A DNA stretch of 64,000 nucleotides from Leptobrachium leishanense (lineage: Eukaryota > Chordata > Amphibia > Anura > Megophryidae): NCBI GenBank assembly GCA_009667805.1, contig CM019063.1:411780626-411844625 (forward strand), written 5' to 3'. Position numbers and translations under genes: made by a program. The notes under the pieces were generated by a model, which worked only from the letters and a program-made list of their open reading frames with translations, did no database searches and was not told where the DNA came from. Below, one piece after another: positions 12,524-23,664 of this stretch (positions are counted from its first letter, which is position 1; the number at the start of each line of letters is the position of its first letter).

Positions 12524-13288
12524 CTCTGAAACTTTTTTTGCAAAATTTTATTTCATTAGAAAATGCATAAGCACATATTATGCAATATTGTTTCCTGCAA
12601 CATATGGAAAATGCATATTATGTTATTTTACCCGTTCAGCTAGGACTCAGACTCCAATTCTTGTCCAACCTGGAAAGAGATAATAATATGTGTTAATTTG
12701 TGTTCTATATAGTTTACATTAATTGTGATAGTTGATTTAAAGGGACAGTCTTTGCACTGTGACCACACAATGTTATTCAAGTGAATGCAAGAGCTTAGCA
12801 CTGCCCTACTCATATTTCCTAGCCATGGTGTGCAGATCGGGAAAAAAAAACTATACCTGACGTTTGTTGTGGTTTCAGTGTATATATAGGTCCTGTTAAA
12901 AAAAGTAAGTAAATGTTGAGACACGCTGATCTATGCAATATTGACGGAGTCAAGGTTACCTCGTCACTACTCGTTAGCCATTAGGGTCAAGTTGCCTTTG
13001 CTTGATTACGCAAAAAAAAAAAAAATCTGGCTAATAAATAATGGCAAACAAATAGTGATTAGAAAAATGGAAGAGATGCGCTATGAAGTATCCAAGGCAG
13101 TGCAAATAGTTGAAAATAACTGCAGGTCAATTTTAATGAATAGGTTTGCTAGTTTTCCCTGTATAAGAAGTTTTGTTAAGGTATTATGAAAACATTTGAT
13201 AACATAGCAGTGTATACTAGGAGTTTCACAAGTTGTTATATCAATGCTGAGCCTGCAGCACGGCAGTGCAAATGTCATTAGTCCCTTC
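12524..13288. other. No recognised gene; shared diverged repeat
   Basis: 12955-13060 is similar to 9845-9960. The remainder, including short frames of 60-90 codons, has no recognisable coding character. Confidence 0.3.
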
Positions 13289-13293
13289 ACTAC

Positions 13294-14155
13294 TGTCACG
13301 TGTAGGCTGTGTAATCTATGCAGCGGGTGTTTTTGTGAGCCCAAGATGCAGTGAAGGGAGTGATAGCAGGTTGCGGGGTAACAACGGAGTTAATTAGAAT
13401 AAACACAGGAACATAAACAGGAAATCAGAACTAGACAATGGAGAAGACTGGGCAAGATGGGGAATAGATTTAGGGAAGGAGAGGAGATGCAGGAAAAGGA
13501 GGTGGAGGCAATAGAGGGATGGCTGAGAGTAGTGGGAAGGTGGGGTTTAGGGAGAACTGAATACTGGACTAGTTAGGAAACAGGAGAAGCAAGGAATAAC
13601 AAGATGAATATAAGATAGAAGGGGCGAGAGGAGAAATAGACACAAGGGGAAACTAACAGCACATAGGGGCAGACACTGTATGAACTAATGCAAATAACAG
13701 ATATGCAGGCAATAGTACAGTAGGATCAGGCAATAGAATGGTCATAAACAAAGTAGGGGGTCTAGGCAGGAGACTGGCAACAATAGTCAAGATCTAATCA
13801 AGGGGTTTGATACACGGGAAGTCAAGCAGATAAGGGGGGCACAGGGGGCTACCGGTGACGTGAAGTTGAAATGTCCAGAAATATAACAGTTCTGAGGAAA
13901 GTCTTTGGTAACAGGAGGGATTCAGGTAAGAACTCAGGAAGGATCAGTCTGCACTGGAACAAGGCCAAGACTTCATTGTGGAAGCATACTAAAGGAGGGC
14001 GTAGCTTCCATAAATGCAGGCTTCATTACAGGATGGAGTTCAGGTGAGTCTGCAGGGCTTTAAGGAAATTCTGTCAGAAAGTCCAGGAACCTGTATAGTC
14101 CATGTTTGCAGGGCTTAAAGGGGGTGCCAGGGGCCAGAGCGTGGTGACCCTGACA
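13294..14155 (-). mobile_element. Solo LTR, 862 bp
   Basis: The interval begins TGTCACGTG and ends GACCCTGACA, the TG...CA form of an LTR. It is flanked by an exact 5-bp duplication ACTAC (13289-13293 and 14156-14160). Both features fit a Ty3/gypsy-type LTR left after recombination between two LTRs. Orientation minus is inferred from the TGTCAGGG start, which resembles the other LTR starts here. No internal coding region remains. Confidence 0.75.
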
Positions 14156-14160
14156 ACTAC

Positions 14161-14740
14161 CAAGTGATTTTCCAAAAAAACATTGCCAGGAACCAGTGTT
14201 TCTTTGAAAAATCATTTTTATACAGTAAGAAATATTTAGGCATATTCCCATTGTGTATTTCTTACTGTAATAAACCTATTTGGCCAGTAGATGGAGCCAT
14301 CTACTGCCAAACGGAGTTACAGCTGCAGCACAGTTTTTTCCCCTGTATTGGCTGCTGAATGTCTGAATACAGGCATCCTTAAGACAATTTTACAGTTTTA
14401 GCTTTGTGGGCATTATGCCCACAGGGCTAAACCTTTATGGGCATCTTCTGCAGGCCAAAAGCAAATGAAATTTGTTTTCAGCAAACAAATTTCATTTGCG
14501 TTTGGGCTGCAGATCAGCAGATTGAGATATCTCGATATCGGCACCGGATGGTGCCTTCAAAGCCTGAGATATCTCAACCTCGGTAGTGAAGGGGTTGAAA
14601 AAAAATTGAAGATGGGCAAGTAAGCACATCATGGAAGGAAGGTGTCATGTCCCACTCTGAACCATGGACTTCACTATTCCGGGGTTTTCTGTGCTGTTGG
14701 CTGACTCTCACCTGTTACCCGTTTGGAGCCAACTAGCTAT
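14161..14740. other. Palindromic sequence, probable MITE core
   Basis: 14461-14499 is a near-perfect hairpin with 17-bp arms (GCAAATGAAATTTGTTT) and a 5-nt loop, extended outward by CTGCAGGCCAAA and TTTGGGCTGCAG. The right side ends in GTAGTGAAGGGGTTGAA, a mutated form of the TTAA-type terminus; the left terminus was not resolved. After 14640, TGTCATGTCCCACTC could open another LTR (see 15913-16110). Confidence 0.4.
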
Positions 14741-15912
14741 TTAACCCTTTCGTTGCGGAGGACGCGCCCAGCGCGTCCACCCGCAGGTAACGTTCCTTGC
14801 GGTGGAAGCGCTGAGCGCGTCCTCCCTTTGGGGCCAGCGTTCGGCCGGGTTCCGGCCGATCGCTGGCCCCCCCGGTGCGGGCTGACATCCTCAATGTCAG
14901 CCCAGCACCTGGAACCGCCGCCGGCCTAATTAGGTGTCATCGCAGCGGCGCGATGACACCTAATTCAGGCGCCCCCCCCGCATATGCGGAGGAGGCGCCT
15001 GAAAGGGAGGGGGGAGGTCCTTCGGACCTCTCTCCCTCCCGATCGCCGGCGTTGCGGGGGTTAATCCAGGCACCGTTTGGAAGGGCACAGCCTGCCCTTC
15101 CTAACGGTACCTGGAATTAACCCCATGGGGGCTGGATCACGAATCGGTGCCGAAAAGCGCCGGTTCGTGATCCTTTCCCGGAGCTGGCCGACATCTTTAA
15201 TGTCGGCCAAGCTTCCGGGAATGCCCCGAGACCTGGCGTCAACCCCTAACTGCCACCAATGGTGGAGATAGGGGGTTACAATGAGTGGCAGTTAGGGGTT
15301 AATGTTTGATATTGTTGGATCGGCCAGAGCATGGCCGTTCCAACAATACCAAGCTTGACTATGAAAAAAGTTTTTTAAAAAAAATTAAAAATAAAAATAA
15401 AAAAATATTTTAAAAAAATTAGAAAAAAAATAAACAAGTTTTTTTTTCTTTTTTTGGTTCGTTAATGCAGCAATGTTGTTCCCATTTCAATTATAATGTG
15501 AACAATGATGCTGCACTAACGATTTTTGTATGCGGTGCGTTTGTTAAAAATCGTGTAATTTTCCCCAAAAAAAAATGTAACGAGATGTAATTTTAACAAG
15601 CGCACCCCATACAAAATATAACCGCAATTGCTCGCATGTTAAAATGTGAAAAAAAAACACTTTACATGTTGTAAATTATTGAAAATTCATATTTTATTGC
15701 ATTTTTTGTTATAATATACAGACCGGTCATGACGTATACATATAATAATGACATATTATGAATCTGCCGAGTCTGACGTAAAGAACGATTTATAATATGT
15801 CTGGGTCATATACTAAAATAAGCCTTAAAAACACGTTTAAACATGATGAGCAAAATCGGTAAAAATGACCTCAGCACAGAGGCGGGAAATGCCTCAGCAG
15901 CGAAAGGGTTAA
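14741..15912. mobile_element. piggyBac-like MITE, 1.17 kb, hairpin-rich
   Basis: TTAACCCTTTCGTTGCGGAG at the left and CAGCGAAAGGGTTAA at the right with TTAA on both borders. The interior is a series of short palindromes (for example GGTGTCATCGC and GCGATGACACC, 14932-14957) and paired AACAATATTG-like and CAGCATCATTG-like segments. The 3' portion (15715-15905) matches 29650-29845 and, reversed, 17085-17250. No transposase. Confidence 0.7.
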
Positions 15913-16110
15913 GGGAATCACCCCTCTAGGCACTCTGAGTTCAGTTTGGTTGTTTCCAGTATATCAGCTCCTAATCATTTATCTGCTTGTCCTGCTTCCA
16001 ACTTTATCACCCTCAACTCCGTCCTTGCCTTACCTTGTTCCTGCTCAATATCCAAAACCTCTGTGCTCCAGCATTCAGTTACCAAACCTATACAATGTGG
16101 CTCTTCATCT
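15913..16110. other. LTR-like flank
   Basis: Together with 14645-14740 this flank reads like the two halves of an LTR-like sequence split by the MITE at 14741-15912 (pyrimidine-rich text such as CTGCTTGTCCTGCTTCC). No target duplication was identified. Confidence 0.3.
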
Positions 16111-16650
16111 GGCTACAAGGTATCCTGCTATACAGACCTGCATCTTGTTATACTATCTGAATCTACAAGGTATCCTGCTATACAGACCTGCATCTTGTTA
16201 TACTATCTGAATCTACAAGGTATCCTGCTATACAGACCTGCATCTTGTTATACTATCTGAATCTACAAGGTATCCTGCTATACAGACCTGCATCTTGTTA
16301 TACTATCTGAATCTACAAGGTATCCTGCTATACAGACCTGCATCTTGTTATACTATCTGAATCTACAAGGTATCCTGCTATACAGACCTGCATCTTGTTA
16401 TACTATCTGAATCTACAAGGTATCCTGCTATACAGACCTGCATCTTGTTATACTATCTGAATCTACAAGGTATCCTGCTATACAGACCTGCATCTTGTTA
16501 TACTATCTGAATCTACAAGGTATCCTGCTATACAGACCTGCATCTTGTTATACTATCTGAATCTACAAGGTATCCTGCTATACAGACCTGCATCTTGTTA
16601 TACTATCTGAATCTACAAGGTATTCTGTTATTCAGGCTTGTACTATACTA
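16111..16650. repeat. 50-bp minisatellite, ~10.5 copies
   Basis: The unit begins ATCTACAAGGTATCCTGCTA and repeats exactly every 50 bp from about 16111 to 16610. The last copy diverges (TATTCTGTTATTCAGG). Complete units are essentially identical, which points to recent expansion or ongoing homogenisation. Open frames through it are periodic artefacts. Confidence 0.92.
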
Positions 16651-17070
16651 TAATATAAAAGATGAAAGGAATAAAAAAGAAGGCATAGCAAAAATGAATA
16701 AAAATGAAAGAAAAAAGATGAATAGAATATATGGTATAGTTAAATGGATATAAATTAAAATTTAAGAAGGTGCAGAGAACCTTTTATTTCTTAACCCCTT
16801 CACACCCAAAGTCGAGTATCTCAATTTTGCAATACATTGAAAATCAGTCTTTTGCATAACAGAAACCAATATCCATACTTTTATAAAAAAAATTTAGAGC
16901 CAGGTTAGGCTAATGTCGGATGAACGCAGTCTGAGCGCACTCTGCGTGCGTGCATAACGGACAGACGTACTGATGGAAGATACTGTAGACACCACACAGT
17001 CCGTTCTTTTTTTTGACGGACGTAGAAAAAAAAAGGAATTATGGGAAACAAAATGAATATGACAACCTAT
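16651..17070. other. MITE fragments
   Basis: 16793 has TTAACCCCTTCAC, a piggyBac-like terminus without a partner. 16905-17063 is the left part of the GGCTAGGGTCAGAC-type MITE (TTA then GGCTAATGTCGGATGAACGC), truncated before the element at 17071. Confidence 0.45.
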
Positions 17071-18506
17071 TTAACCCCTTCACTGCTGAGGCATTTCACA
17101 GCTGTGTGCTGAGCTCATTTTTATCGCTTTCGCTCATCATGTTTAAACACGAAGCCACATTTTATTAAATGACCCAGACATATTATATATCGTTCTTTCC
17201 GGCAGACTCCGCAGATTCATAATATATTGTTTTTTATATGTATACGTCATGTCCTGCCTGTATATTAGAACAAAAAATGCAATAAAATTAGAATTTTTAA
17301 TCATCTGCAGCGTGTAAAGTGTTTTTTTTGTCACATTTTATCACATGAGCGTTTGCGGTTATATTTTCTATGAGGTGCGCTTGTACAAAAATTAGAAATG
17401 GGGACTTGTTACATTTTTTGGGGGGAATTACGGGATTTTTAGCAAACGCACCCCATAGAAAATAATCATTAGTGCAGCATCATTGTTCACATTTATGATT
17501 GAAATGTGAACAATATTGCTGCATTAATAAAAACAACACACAAAAAAAACCATGTTTTTTTTTCCCTTTTTTTTGTTTTACTTTGAACATGGCAATGTTG
17601 GGTATCATGCTCAGGCCTTTCGAATGACACCCTCCATGACCCCCTAGCTGCCACGGTTCTGAAGATATCGGGGTTCAAAAGAACCCCTTATCTCCACCAG
17701 GGGATTTCCTTGGGAAATCCCCAGGCAGCTAGGGGTTCCCCGGCTATCTGACATCATCACGCTATGCACGATGACATCGGGCAGCGAGGGGGGAGCCGGG
17801 GTGGAGCCGCCATCCAAGATGGCGGCCCCCCCGGAGCTAGGCCGCAATTCGGCGCCGCAAGGTGCTGAAGTGCGACCCGTGCCTGAGGGGTTAAAGCCAG
17901 GCACTGCTTAACCGTTTCACTGCTGAGGACGTGTGGGGGAACCTCCTCATTGACTCCTAAGGAAAGATAGGGGTTCCTTTGCACCCCGATATCTCCAGAC
18001 TGTTGGCAGCTAGCAGGGTCATATTTGGTATCATTAGAAAGGCCATGGCATGGCTTTTTCAATGATACCAAACATGACCATGTTTAAAGTAAAGAATAAA
18101 ATAATAATAAAAAAAGAAAAGCTTGTTTTTGTAAGACGTGAAATTGGCTCAGCAGTGAAGGGGTTAAAAGGGGAGACTCTCCCCTTTTAAGCGGTGCCTG
18201 GCTTGTGGCGCTGCTCCTTCCCGATTGGGAGGGAGAGGGATCTGAACAGATCACCACCCACCCTCCCTTTCAGGCGATCTCCCGGCATTGCCGGGGGGGG
18301 GGGTCGCCTGGAAATGGCACGATGAAGTCATTGACGTTGGGAGGGGTTTAACTTCAGCGTCCGAGGACGCTGAAGTCAGACCGCCGCGGGACCCCGGACA
18401 GAGAGGTGAGTATCTCCGCCTGAGCTCCCACATGGGGCACATCCTCCGCATATCGCGGGAGTCAATGTGGACGTGCCCCACACGTCATCCGCAGCGAAGG
18501 GGTTAA
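17071..18506. mobile_element. piggyBac-like MITE, with a second one nested
   Basis: TTAACCCCTTCACTGCTGAGG opens the left end and CCGCAGCGAAGGGGTTAA closes the right. The interior holds palindromes such as AGCCAGGCACTGC with GCGGTGCCTGGC (either side of the nested insertion), and TTCAGCGTCC with GGACGCTGAA. A related element lies within it at 17908-18167. Confidence 0.65.
17908..18167. mobile_element. piggyBac-like MITE, nested copy
   Basis: Begins TTAACCGTTTCACTGCTGAGG and ends CTCAGCAGTGAAGGGGTTAA, with TTAA at both borders. It interrupts a palindrome of the outer element, which shows the order of insertion. Confidence 0.65.
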
Positions 18507-18509
18507 GAA

Positions 18510-18930
18510 GCCAAGAGAGTGGCAGTCCGTTTCTGACATGCTCCCAAGCAGCACTATTTTTTGCTCCTGAGGACGCCCTAGTGCCGAAACGCGTCAAGCA
18601 TTTTTTGGACTATGGGATAAATTTGTGTTTACTTTAGTTTTTGGTTACCAGCAGCAGGAGCAATTAATTTGCCAGATGTATTTCCCTATGAGACCATTCT
18701 AAGGATCTCTGTATTAGCTTTCCCCTTGTGATTTGGCTATTCATTTAGGCTAATTTCTCTTGTCTGTCCGGCTTACAAAATTACTAACTGGCTTTCTGAT
18801 GCCCTCGCTGTATAGGGAATAGGTTTAATCCTGCTTCACTGGTCACCAGTGTCTCACACACCCACAATTCTAGGTTGCTCCTCTTGTGGAGGCTCTATTC
18901 TTTATCTTTCTGGGTGGCGTCTGACACCGA
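18510..18930 (+). mobile_element. Penelope-tail-like fragment with ribozyme-like motif
   Basis: 18562-18600 reads GCTCCTGAGGACG, a short arm pair, then GCCGAAACGCGTC. This is the CTGANGA / GAAAC layout that ends frog Penelope-type elements, here with CTGAGGA in place of CTGATGA. Downstream sequence has no ORF. Boundaries are approximate. Confidence 0.4.
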
Positions 18931-18934
18931 TATG

Positions 18935-19005
18935 TGTATACCCAGGACATACTTGAAAACACGAGAAATCTCAATGTATCCTTCCTGGTAAAATACTTTG
19001 CAAAT
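18935..19005 (+). mobile_element. SINE 3' fragment
   Basis: Contains ACCCAGGACATACTTGAAAA and CAATGTATCCTTCCTGG, matching the 3' half of the SINE at 2325 and 63815 in the opposite orientation. The tRNA-like head is missing. Confidence 0.55.
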
Positions 19006-19278
19006 AAATAATAAATATTTATGTCTGGCTCGTTTTTTTTTTTTTTTTAGTACAAATAAATATTATGTTTTAACATCTTTATCCTCACCTTTTTGACAAT
19101 GATGTATTAGGGTTACACCCATTATATTGAGGATTATCAATCCTGTCTATTCCTTGATAGCTAGTCTGTTGTAATATCCATCTATACACAGAGTTTTTTA
19201 ATATCAGTTGCATAGTTACACCGTATCCCTGAATGAATGTCAGAGAGGCAGGTTTCTAATCTACAGTTAGAAAGACAA

Positions 19279-19462
19279 ACCGGGTTATTCAGAGAGCGGT
19301 GAAAAGCAGGAGAATGACTGGAGAATGGAAAATTCTATGTCAAAATAGCTGATTTGGAAAGTGAGATGAATGGGAGAATGTTCCTGGTTTGGATATTTTG
19401 ACCTGAGAATTTTCCATTCTCCAGTCATTCTCCTGTTTTTCACCTCTCTTTGAATAACCCTG
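19279..19462. mobile_element. Palindromic MITE (GGGTTATTCAGAGAG family)
   Basis: Inverted ends GGGTTATTCAGAGAG and CTCTTTGAATAACCC, with inner arms GAGAATGACTGGAGAATGG and CCATTCTCCAGTCATTCTCC. The element is nearly one hairpin. A left-truncated copy is at 20706-20858, and the same termini bound the large nest at 50848-58586. Confidence 0.65.
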
Positions 19463-19559
19463 TAGATTTACTAGTCCCACTATAAGCAATGTTTACATCC
19501 AACAAAATATTGCAGCTCTGGGTTCAGAAAAAACAGAGATTGCGCACACTGTTCCATGA

Positions 19560-19870
19560 AAGCTTATGGTGACTGTCTAAAAGCTATTGATATCATAAAT
19601 CAAAAGTAATAAGGCTCAACGTGTTTCGCTGACCTAGCAGCGGCATCAGGAGCAAAGCATGACATGGTTAAAAAAAATGAATTTATTTTTTGTCAATTAT
19701 CTCCGTGGTACCCCAGCACAGCAATATTTGTTATGGGATTGATCCCAGGCTAAACAGATCTTATTCAGGATTTATCTCTAACTATCCATACCTGCGTTTT
19801 CTCAAATGTACCTGCCACAGTTTGTTACTGTTAGTCCTTTGAGCCTTATCTAAACATCTATCGTGATGTC
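19560..19870 (-). mobile_element. Penelope-tail-like fragment, minus strand
   Basis: The minus strand at 19655-19610 reads CTCCTGATGCCGC, a stem region and GCGAAACACGTTG, another CTGATG / GAAAC pairing at the 3' end of a repeat. No coding sequence is attached. Limits are approximate. Confidence 0.4.
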
Positions 19871-19890
19871 CAGGCTACATGCTATAAGAC

Positions 19891-20058
19891 AAGGGTCCCC
19901 AACCCTGGTCCTCAGGACCCACTAACAGGCCAGATTTTAAAGATTCCCTTGGGAAAATTCAGATTGAATCTTGCAATCGCTGAGCAGCAAATCAAACCAC
20001 CTGTGCTGTGCTTCATATAACTGGAAAACCTGGCCTGTTAGTGGGCCGTGGGGCCCAC
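19891..20058. mobile_element. hAT-like MITE (CCTGGTCCTCAGGACCC family), second copy
   Basis: Starts GGGTCCCCAACCCTGG, then CTCAGGACCCACTAACAGGCC, and ends GGCCTGTTAGTGGGCC. It clearly matches 12347-12523 through the central GGATTCCCTTGGG-like and CTGAGCAGCAAATCA segments. Confidence 0.6.
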
Positions 20059-20705
20059 TAAGATAAGAGATGGCAGCAGAATGAGATCAGACAGGGAGCT
20101 TAAAATACTTCTAATCTACCCCCGGTGATGTCCTTTGAATACATCACACACAATACACTGCCTGACCCATAGACTCTATGCTCAATGTCACACAGTGAGG
20201 ATCAAGTGATGTAAAGACACTGTGGGGGGGGGAAGAGTTTACAACTCAACATATGACAACCCAGTGACACATATAGAGTAAAATACTTTAACTAAACATA
20301 CAAGAGAAAAATAAAGTACATGTAATTTATACTTATACTCGATGCTTAGCTTGCTAACTCAGCAGCTTATTACATACAGGGAATTGAAAAATTCTCTGTA
20401 TTAATCCTATGATCTAATCACAAATAGGTCTTCAGCTTTTAGCTCTAGCTGCTTCTATAAACACTGCATGGAGTTAGGATATTAACATTCATAGTCTCAT
20501 AGCAACTAGAGATTCAGATTTCATTATACATTTTGGAAGTTATCCTATGTGTAGTTACCGTGCGATATTTTACTCTTCTGAATTGTTAATTTTATTGTTA
20601 TTGTTGAACCAGAATTCTTTGATTAGAATAAAATACATAATATGCATTGAAACGTTTTTCTCTTATGTTATCAACATTTGGTAGTCATATTCCAAAAATT
20701 TCTAA
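20059..20705. other. No recognised feature
   Basis: AT-rich sequence with no supported gene or bounded element. Confidence 0.35.
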
Positions 20706-20858
20706 CAGAATGACTGGAGAATGAAAAATTCTAGGTCAAAATAGCCGATTTGGAAAGTGAGATGAATGGGAGAATTTTTCTGTTTGGCTATTTTGACCTA
20801 GAATTTTTCATTCTCCAGTCATTCTCCTGGTTTTCACCTCTCTCTGAATAACCCTGTA
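20706..20858. mobile_element. Left-truncated palindromic MITE
   Basis: Starts inside the inner arm (AGAATGACTGGAGAATG) and ends CTCTCTGAATAACCCTG. It is the same family as 19279-19462 with the outer left end missing. Confidence 0.55.
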
Positions 20859-20963
20859 AGTATTTTATCTCATGAACGAAATGTGAGAAATAATGAATGT
20901 GATCTATATACATACGGTATATATCTCATGCAGTCCCTCCATATACCACACATACCAAATACA

Positions 20964-21002
<39 letters not shown>

Positions 21003-21068
21003 TATCCAAGGGAATCTGCACACGGAGACTGATAATATGAAATGAAGGTTTATTTGCAGGAGATCAAC

Positions 21069-21095
21069 GTTTCAGTCCTAGAGGACTTTCATCAG
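21069..21095 (-). ncRNA. Hammerhead-ribozyme-like motif, inverted Penelope copy
   Basis: On the minus strand the core boxes CTGATGA and GAAAC are separated by a short hairpin (AGTCC, loop TCTA, GGACT), as in the direct copies at 23408 and 27465. Stems I and III were not resolved. Confidence 0.45.
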
Positions 21096-21165
21096 GATAT
21101 GAACAAGGAGATAACAAGCATCAATATATATAAGCAAGATAATGACAAATTGAACACAGGTGTAA

Positions 21166-21474
21166 GGCCGGCTGCACACTAGACGTTTTTTGTAACGCAC
21201 TAACGCGCGTTAAAAAAAAAATCATCGTACTCGATACTCGTCTACCCCCCCTTGCGTTATCTTCCATAGGAGGATAGCGGAGCACCCGTCGACGCGAATC
21301 CTAGCGCATCGCCATTCTAGAACGCTAGGATTCACGTCGACGGGTGCTCCGCTATCCTCCTATGGAAGATAACGCAAGGGGGCGTGGACGAGCGTCGGGT
21401 ACGATGTTTTGTTTTTTTAACGCGCGTTAGTGCGTTACAAAAAACGTCTACTCTAGTCTAGTGTGCACCCGGCC
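21166..21474. mobile_element. Harbinger-like palindromic MITE in the inverted arm
   Basis: Ends GGCCGGCTGCACACTAGACG and CTAGTGTGCACCCGGCC, 309 bp, almost a perfect hairpin. TAA flanks both sides (21163-21165 and 21475-21477). The uninterrupted sister arms at about 23335 and 27393 have a single TAA at the same place, so the 3-bp duplication is demonstrated rather than inferred. Confidence 0.88.
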
Positions 21475-22434
21475 TAAGGCGGGCAGGGCACCAAGCCAGG
21501 GGCCCGCCCAGCCTAAGGAAAGAAAACACAGGTATAACAATCACACAGGAAAAAATGATTATACACAGCAAAGGTGAAAAGATGAAATTAAACGGAGCAC
21601 TGGCGGAGGGATCTAAAATCCACAACCCATGTGCTCCTAGTGTGAAAAATAAAAAAGGCAGGAGGACCAGAGAAACGAGCTAGCGGAGGCTGAAGTGGCA
21701 GTAAAGGCTATTATACTCATTAAGACCTCGAGGGGACACAGTTGAAAGCGTGAAGATCCAGAAGGACTCTCGCTTAAGTAACTCGGTGGACCTGTCACCT
21801 CCCAGAGGGGACAGAGGGACATGGTCAATGCCCATGACCCGCAGGGAAGAGAGGGGGTGGTGATGATCTTGGAAATGTCGGACAACTGGTTGAGGATTTT
21901 CAATGCTGGAGAGAGCCCCCCTGATGGCTGCTCGATGGTTAGCTAAGCGTATACGCAAAGAGTTTTATGTTTTGCCAATGTATGCAAGACCACATGGGCA
22001 GGTGAGACGGTAGATCACAAACTCCGTGGTGCAGGTAATACGATGACGGATGGAATATTTTTTACCACTGTGGGGGTGTAGAAAGTGTTGGCCTGGGGTC
22101 ATAGAGTTGCACGTGGTGCAACCAGTGCACCTAAAGCAACCGGGGTGTTGCACAAATGGCCGATGTATCAAGGAGTGTTGGTCAGTGTGGACCAAGATAT
22201 CATGTAGATTTTTATTGCGCTTGTAGCAGATGATCGGAGGGTTTCTAAACGTGACTGGGAGAATAGGGTCAGTTTTTAGGATGTTCCAGTTGTTTTTAAT
22301 GCATTTCGACAGAGATGGGGAGCTGGTGTTAAAGGTGACCGGAAAAACCAGCCTATCCTGTTTAGTATTGGATATGTCACGCTCTAATCTCGAGAGGGCC
22401 CTGGTTGTTGCTAAACACAAATTCCTTAACCCAT

Positions 22435-23578
22435 GTGACATATCCAATACTAAACAGGATAGGCTGGTTTTTCCGGTCACCTTTAACACCAGCTCCCCAT
22501 CTCTGTCGAAATGCATTAAAAACAACTGGAACATCCTAAAAACTGACCCTATTCTCCCAGTCACGTTTAGAAACCCTCCGATCATCTGCTACAAGCGCAA
22601 TAAAAATCTACATGATATCTTGGTCCACACTGACCAACACTCCTTGATACATCGGCCATTTGTGCAACACCCCGGTTGCTTTAGGTGCACTGGTTGCACC
22701 ACGTGCAACTCTATGACCCCAGGCCAACACTTTCTACACCCCCACAGTGGTAAAAAATATTCCATCCGTCATCGTATTACCTGCACCACGGAGTTTGTGA
22801 TCTACCGTCTCACCTGCCCATGTGGTCTTGCATACATTGGCAAAACATAAAACTCTTTGCGTATACGCTTAGCTAACCATCGAGCAGCCATCAGGGGGGC
22901 TCTCTCCAGCATTGAAAATCCTCAACCAGTCGCCCGACATTTCCAAGAACATCACCACCCCCTCTCTTCCCTGCGGGTCATGGGCATTGACCATGTCCCT
23001 CTGTCCCCTCGGGGAGGTGACAGGTCCACCGAGTTACTTAAGCGAGAGTCCTTCTGGATCTTCACGCTTTCAACTGTGTCCCCTCGAGGTCTTAATGAGT
23101 ATAATAGCCTTTACTGCCACTTCAGCCTCCGCTAGCTCGTTTCTCTGGTCCTCCTGCCTTTTTTATTTTTCACACTAGGAGCACATGGGTTGTGGATTTT
23201 AGATCCCTCCGCCAGTGCTCCGTTTAATTTCATCTTTTCACCTTTGCTGTGTATAATCATTTTTTCCTGTGTGATTGTTATACCTGTGTTTTCTTTCCTT
23301 AGGCTGGGCGGGCCCCTGGCTTGGTGCCCTGCCCGCCTTACACCTGTGTTCAATTTGTCATTATCTTGCTTATATATATTGATGCTTGTTATCTCCTTGT
23401 TCATATCCTGATGAAAGTCCTCTAGGACTGAAACGTTGATCTCCTGCAAATAAACCTTCTTCATTTCATATTATCAGTCTCCGTGTGCAGATTCCCTTGG
23501 ATATCTACTGTGCTACGGACCATTTTCTAGCACCGGAGCACCCGTGCCTTTCTACTGGGTGTGCGAGGACCTTGGTTT
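22435..23578 (+). repeat. Direct partial copy (5' pLTR) of the Penelope element
   Basis: Begins inside the RT ORF (codons for CDISNTKQDRLVFPV), runs through the GIY-YIG region (stop codon at 22848-22850), the 3' untranslated part and the ribozyme-like motif, and ends in GAGGACCTTGGTTTC before the leader of ORF1. The fragment is open over ~200 codons upstream of that stop but cannot make an enzyme alone. Confidence 0.85.
23408..23434 (+). ncRNA. Hammerhead-ribozyme-like motif upstream of ORF1
   Basis: CTGATGA (23408-23414) and GAAAC (23430-23434) flank a 5-bp hairpin (AGTCC and GGACT, loop TCTA). These are the conserved core strands and stem II of a type I hammerhead. Penelope elements are known to carry such motifs in their LTR-like ends. 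One extra A lies between CTGATGA and stem II, and I could not draw convincing stems I and III, so cleavage activity is unproven. Confidence 0.5.
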
Positions 23579-23664
23579 CCTGCAAATTTTGGATGTTTGG
23601 TCTACCATCCACCTCAGCACCCCATCCCAGGTTGTATATACGCTTTCTCTAGGATTATCTCCTT

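Larger units (their letters stand above)
21001..22380 (-). repeat. Inverted partial copy (pLTR) of the Penelope element
   Basis: Reverse complement of the 3' portion, including the end of the RT ORF, the GIY-YIG region and the ribozyme-like motif. Without the MITE at 21166-21474 the arm is about 1070 bp, matching 22435-23505 almost base for base. It faces the direct copy head to head across 22381-22434. Confidence 0.9.

Noticed and set aside
22230..22850. 206-codon frame as an independent gene (with its minus-strand twin at 21965-22585)
   Set aside because: Both are partial Penelope copies in head-to-head orientation; they lack the RT palm and start mid-ORF.
23132..23464. 110-codon minus-strand frame beginning MKKVYLQEINVSVLED
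   Set aside because: Lies antisense over the untranslated 3' part and ribozyme-like motif of the Penelope element and is duplicated with it at 27189-27521; no domain.
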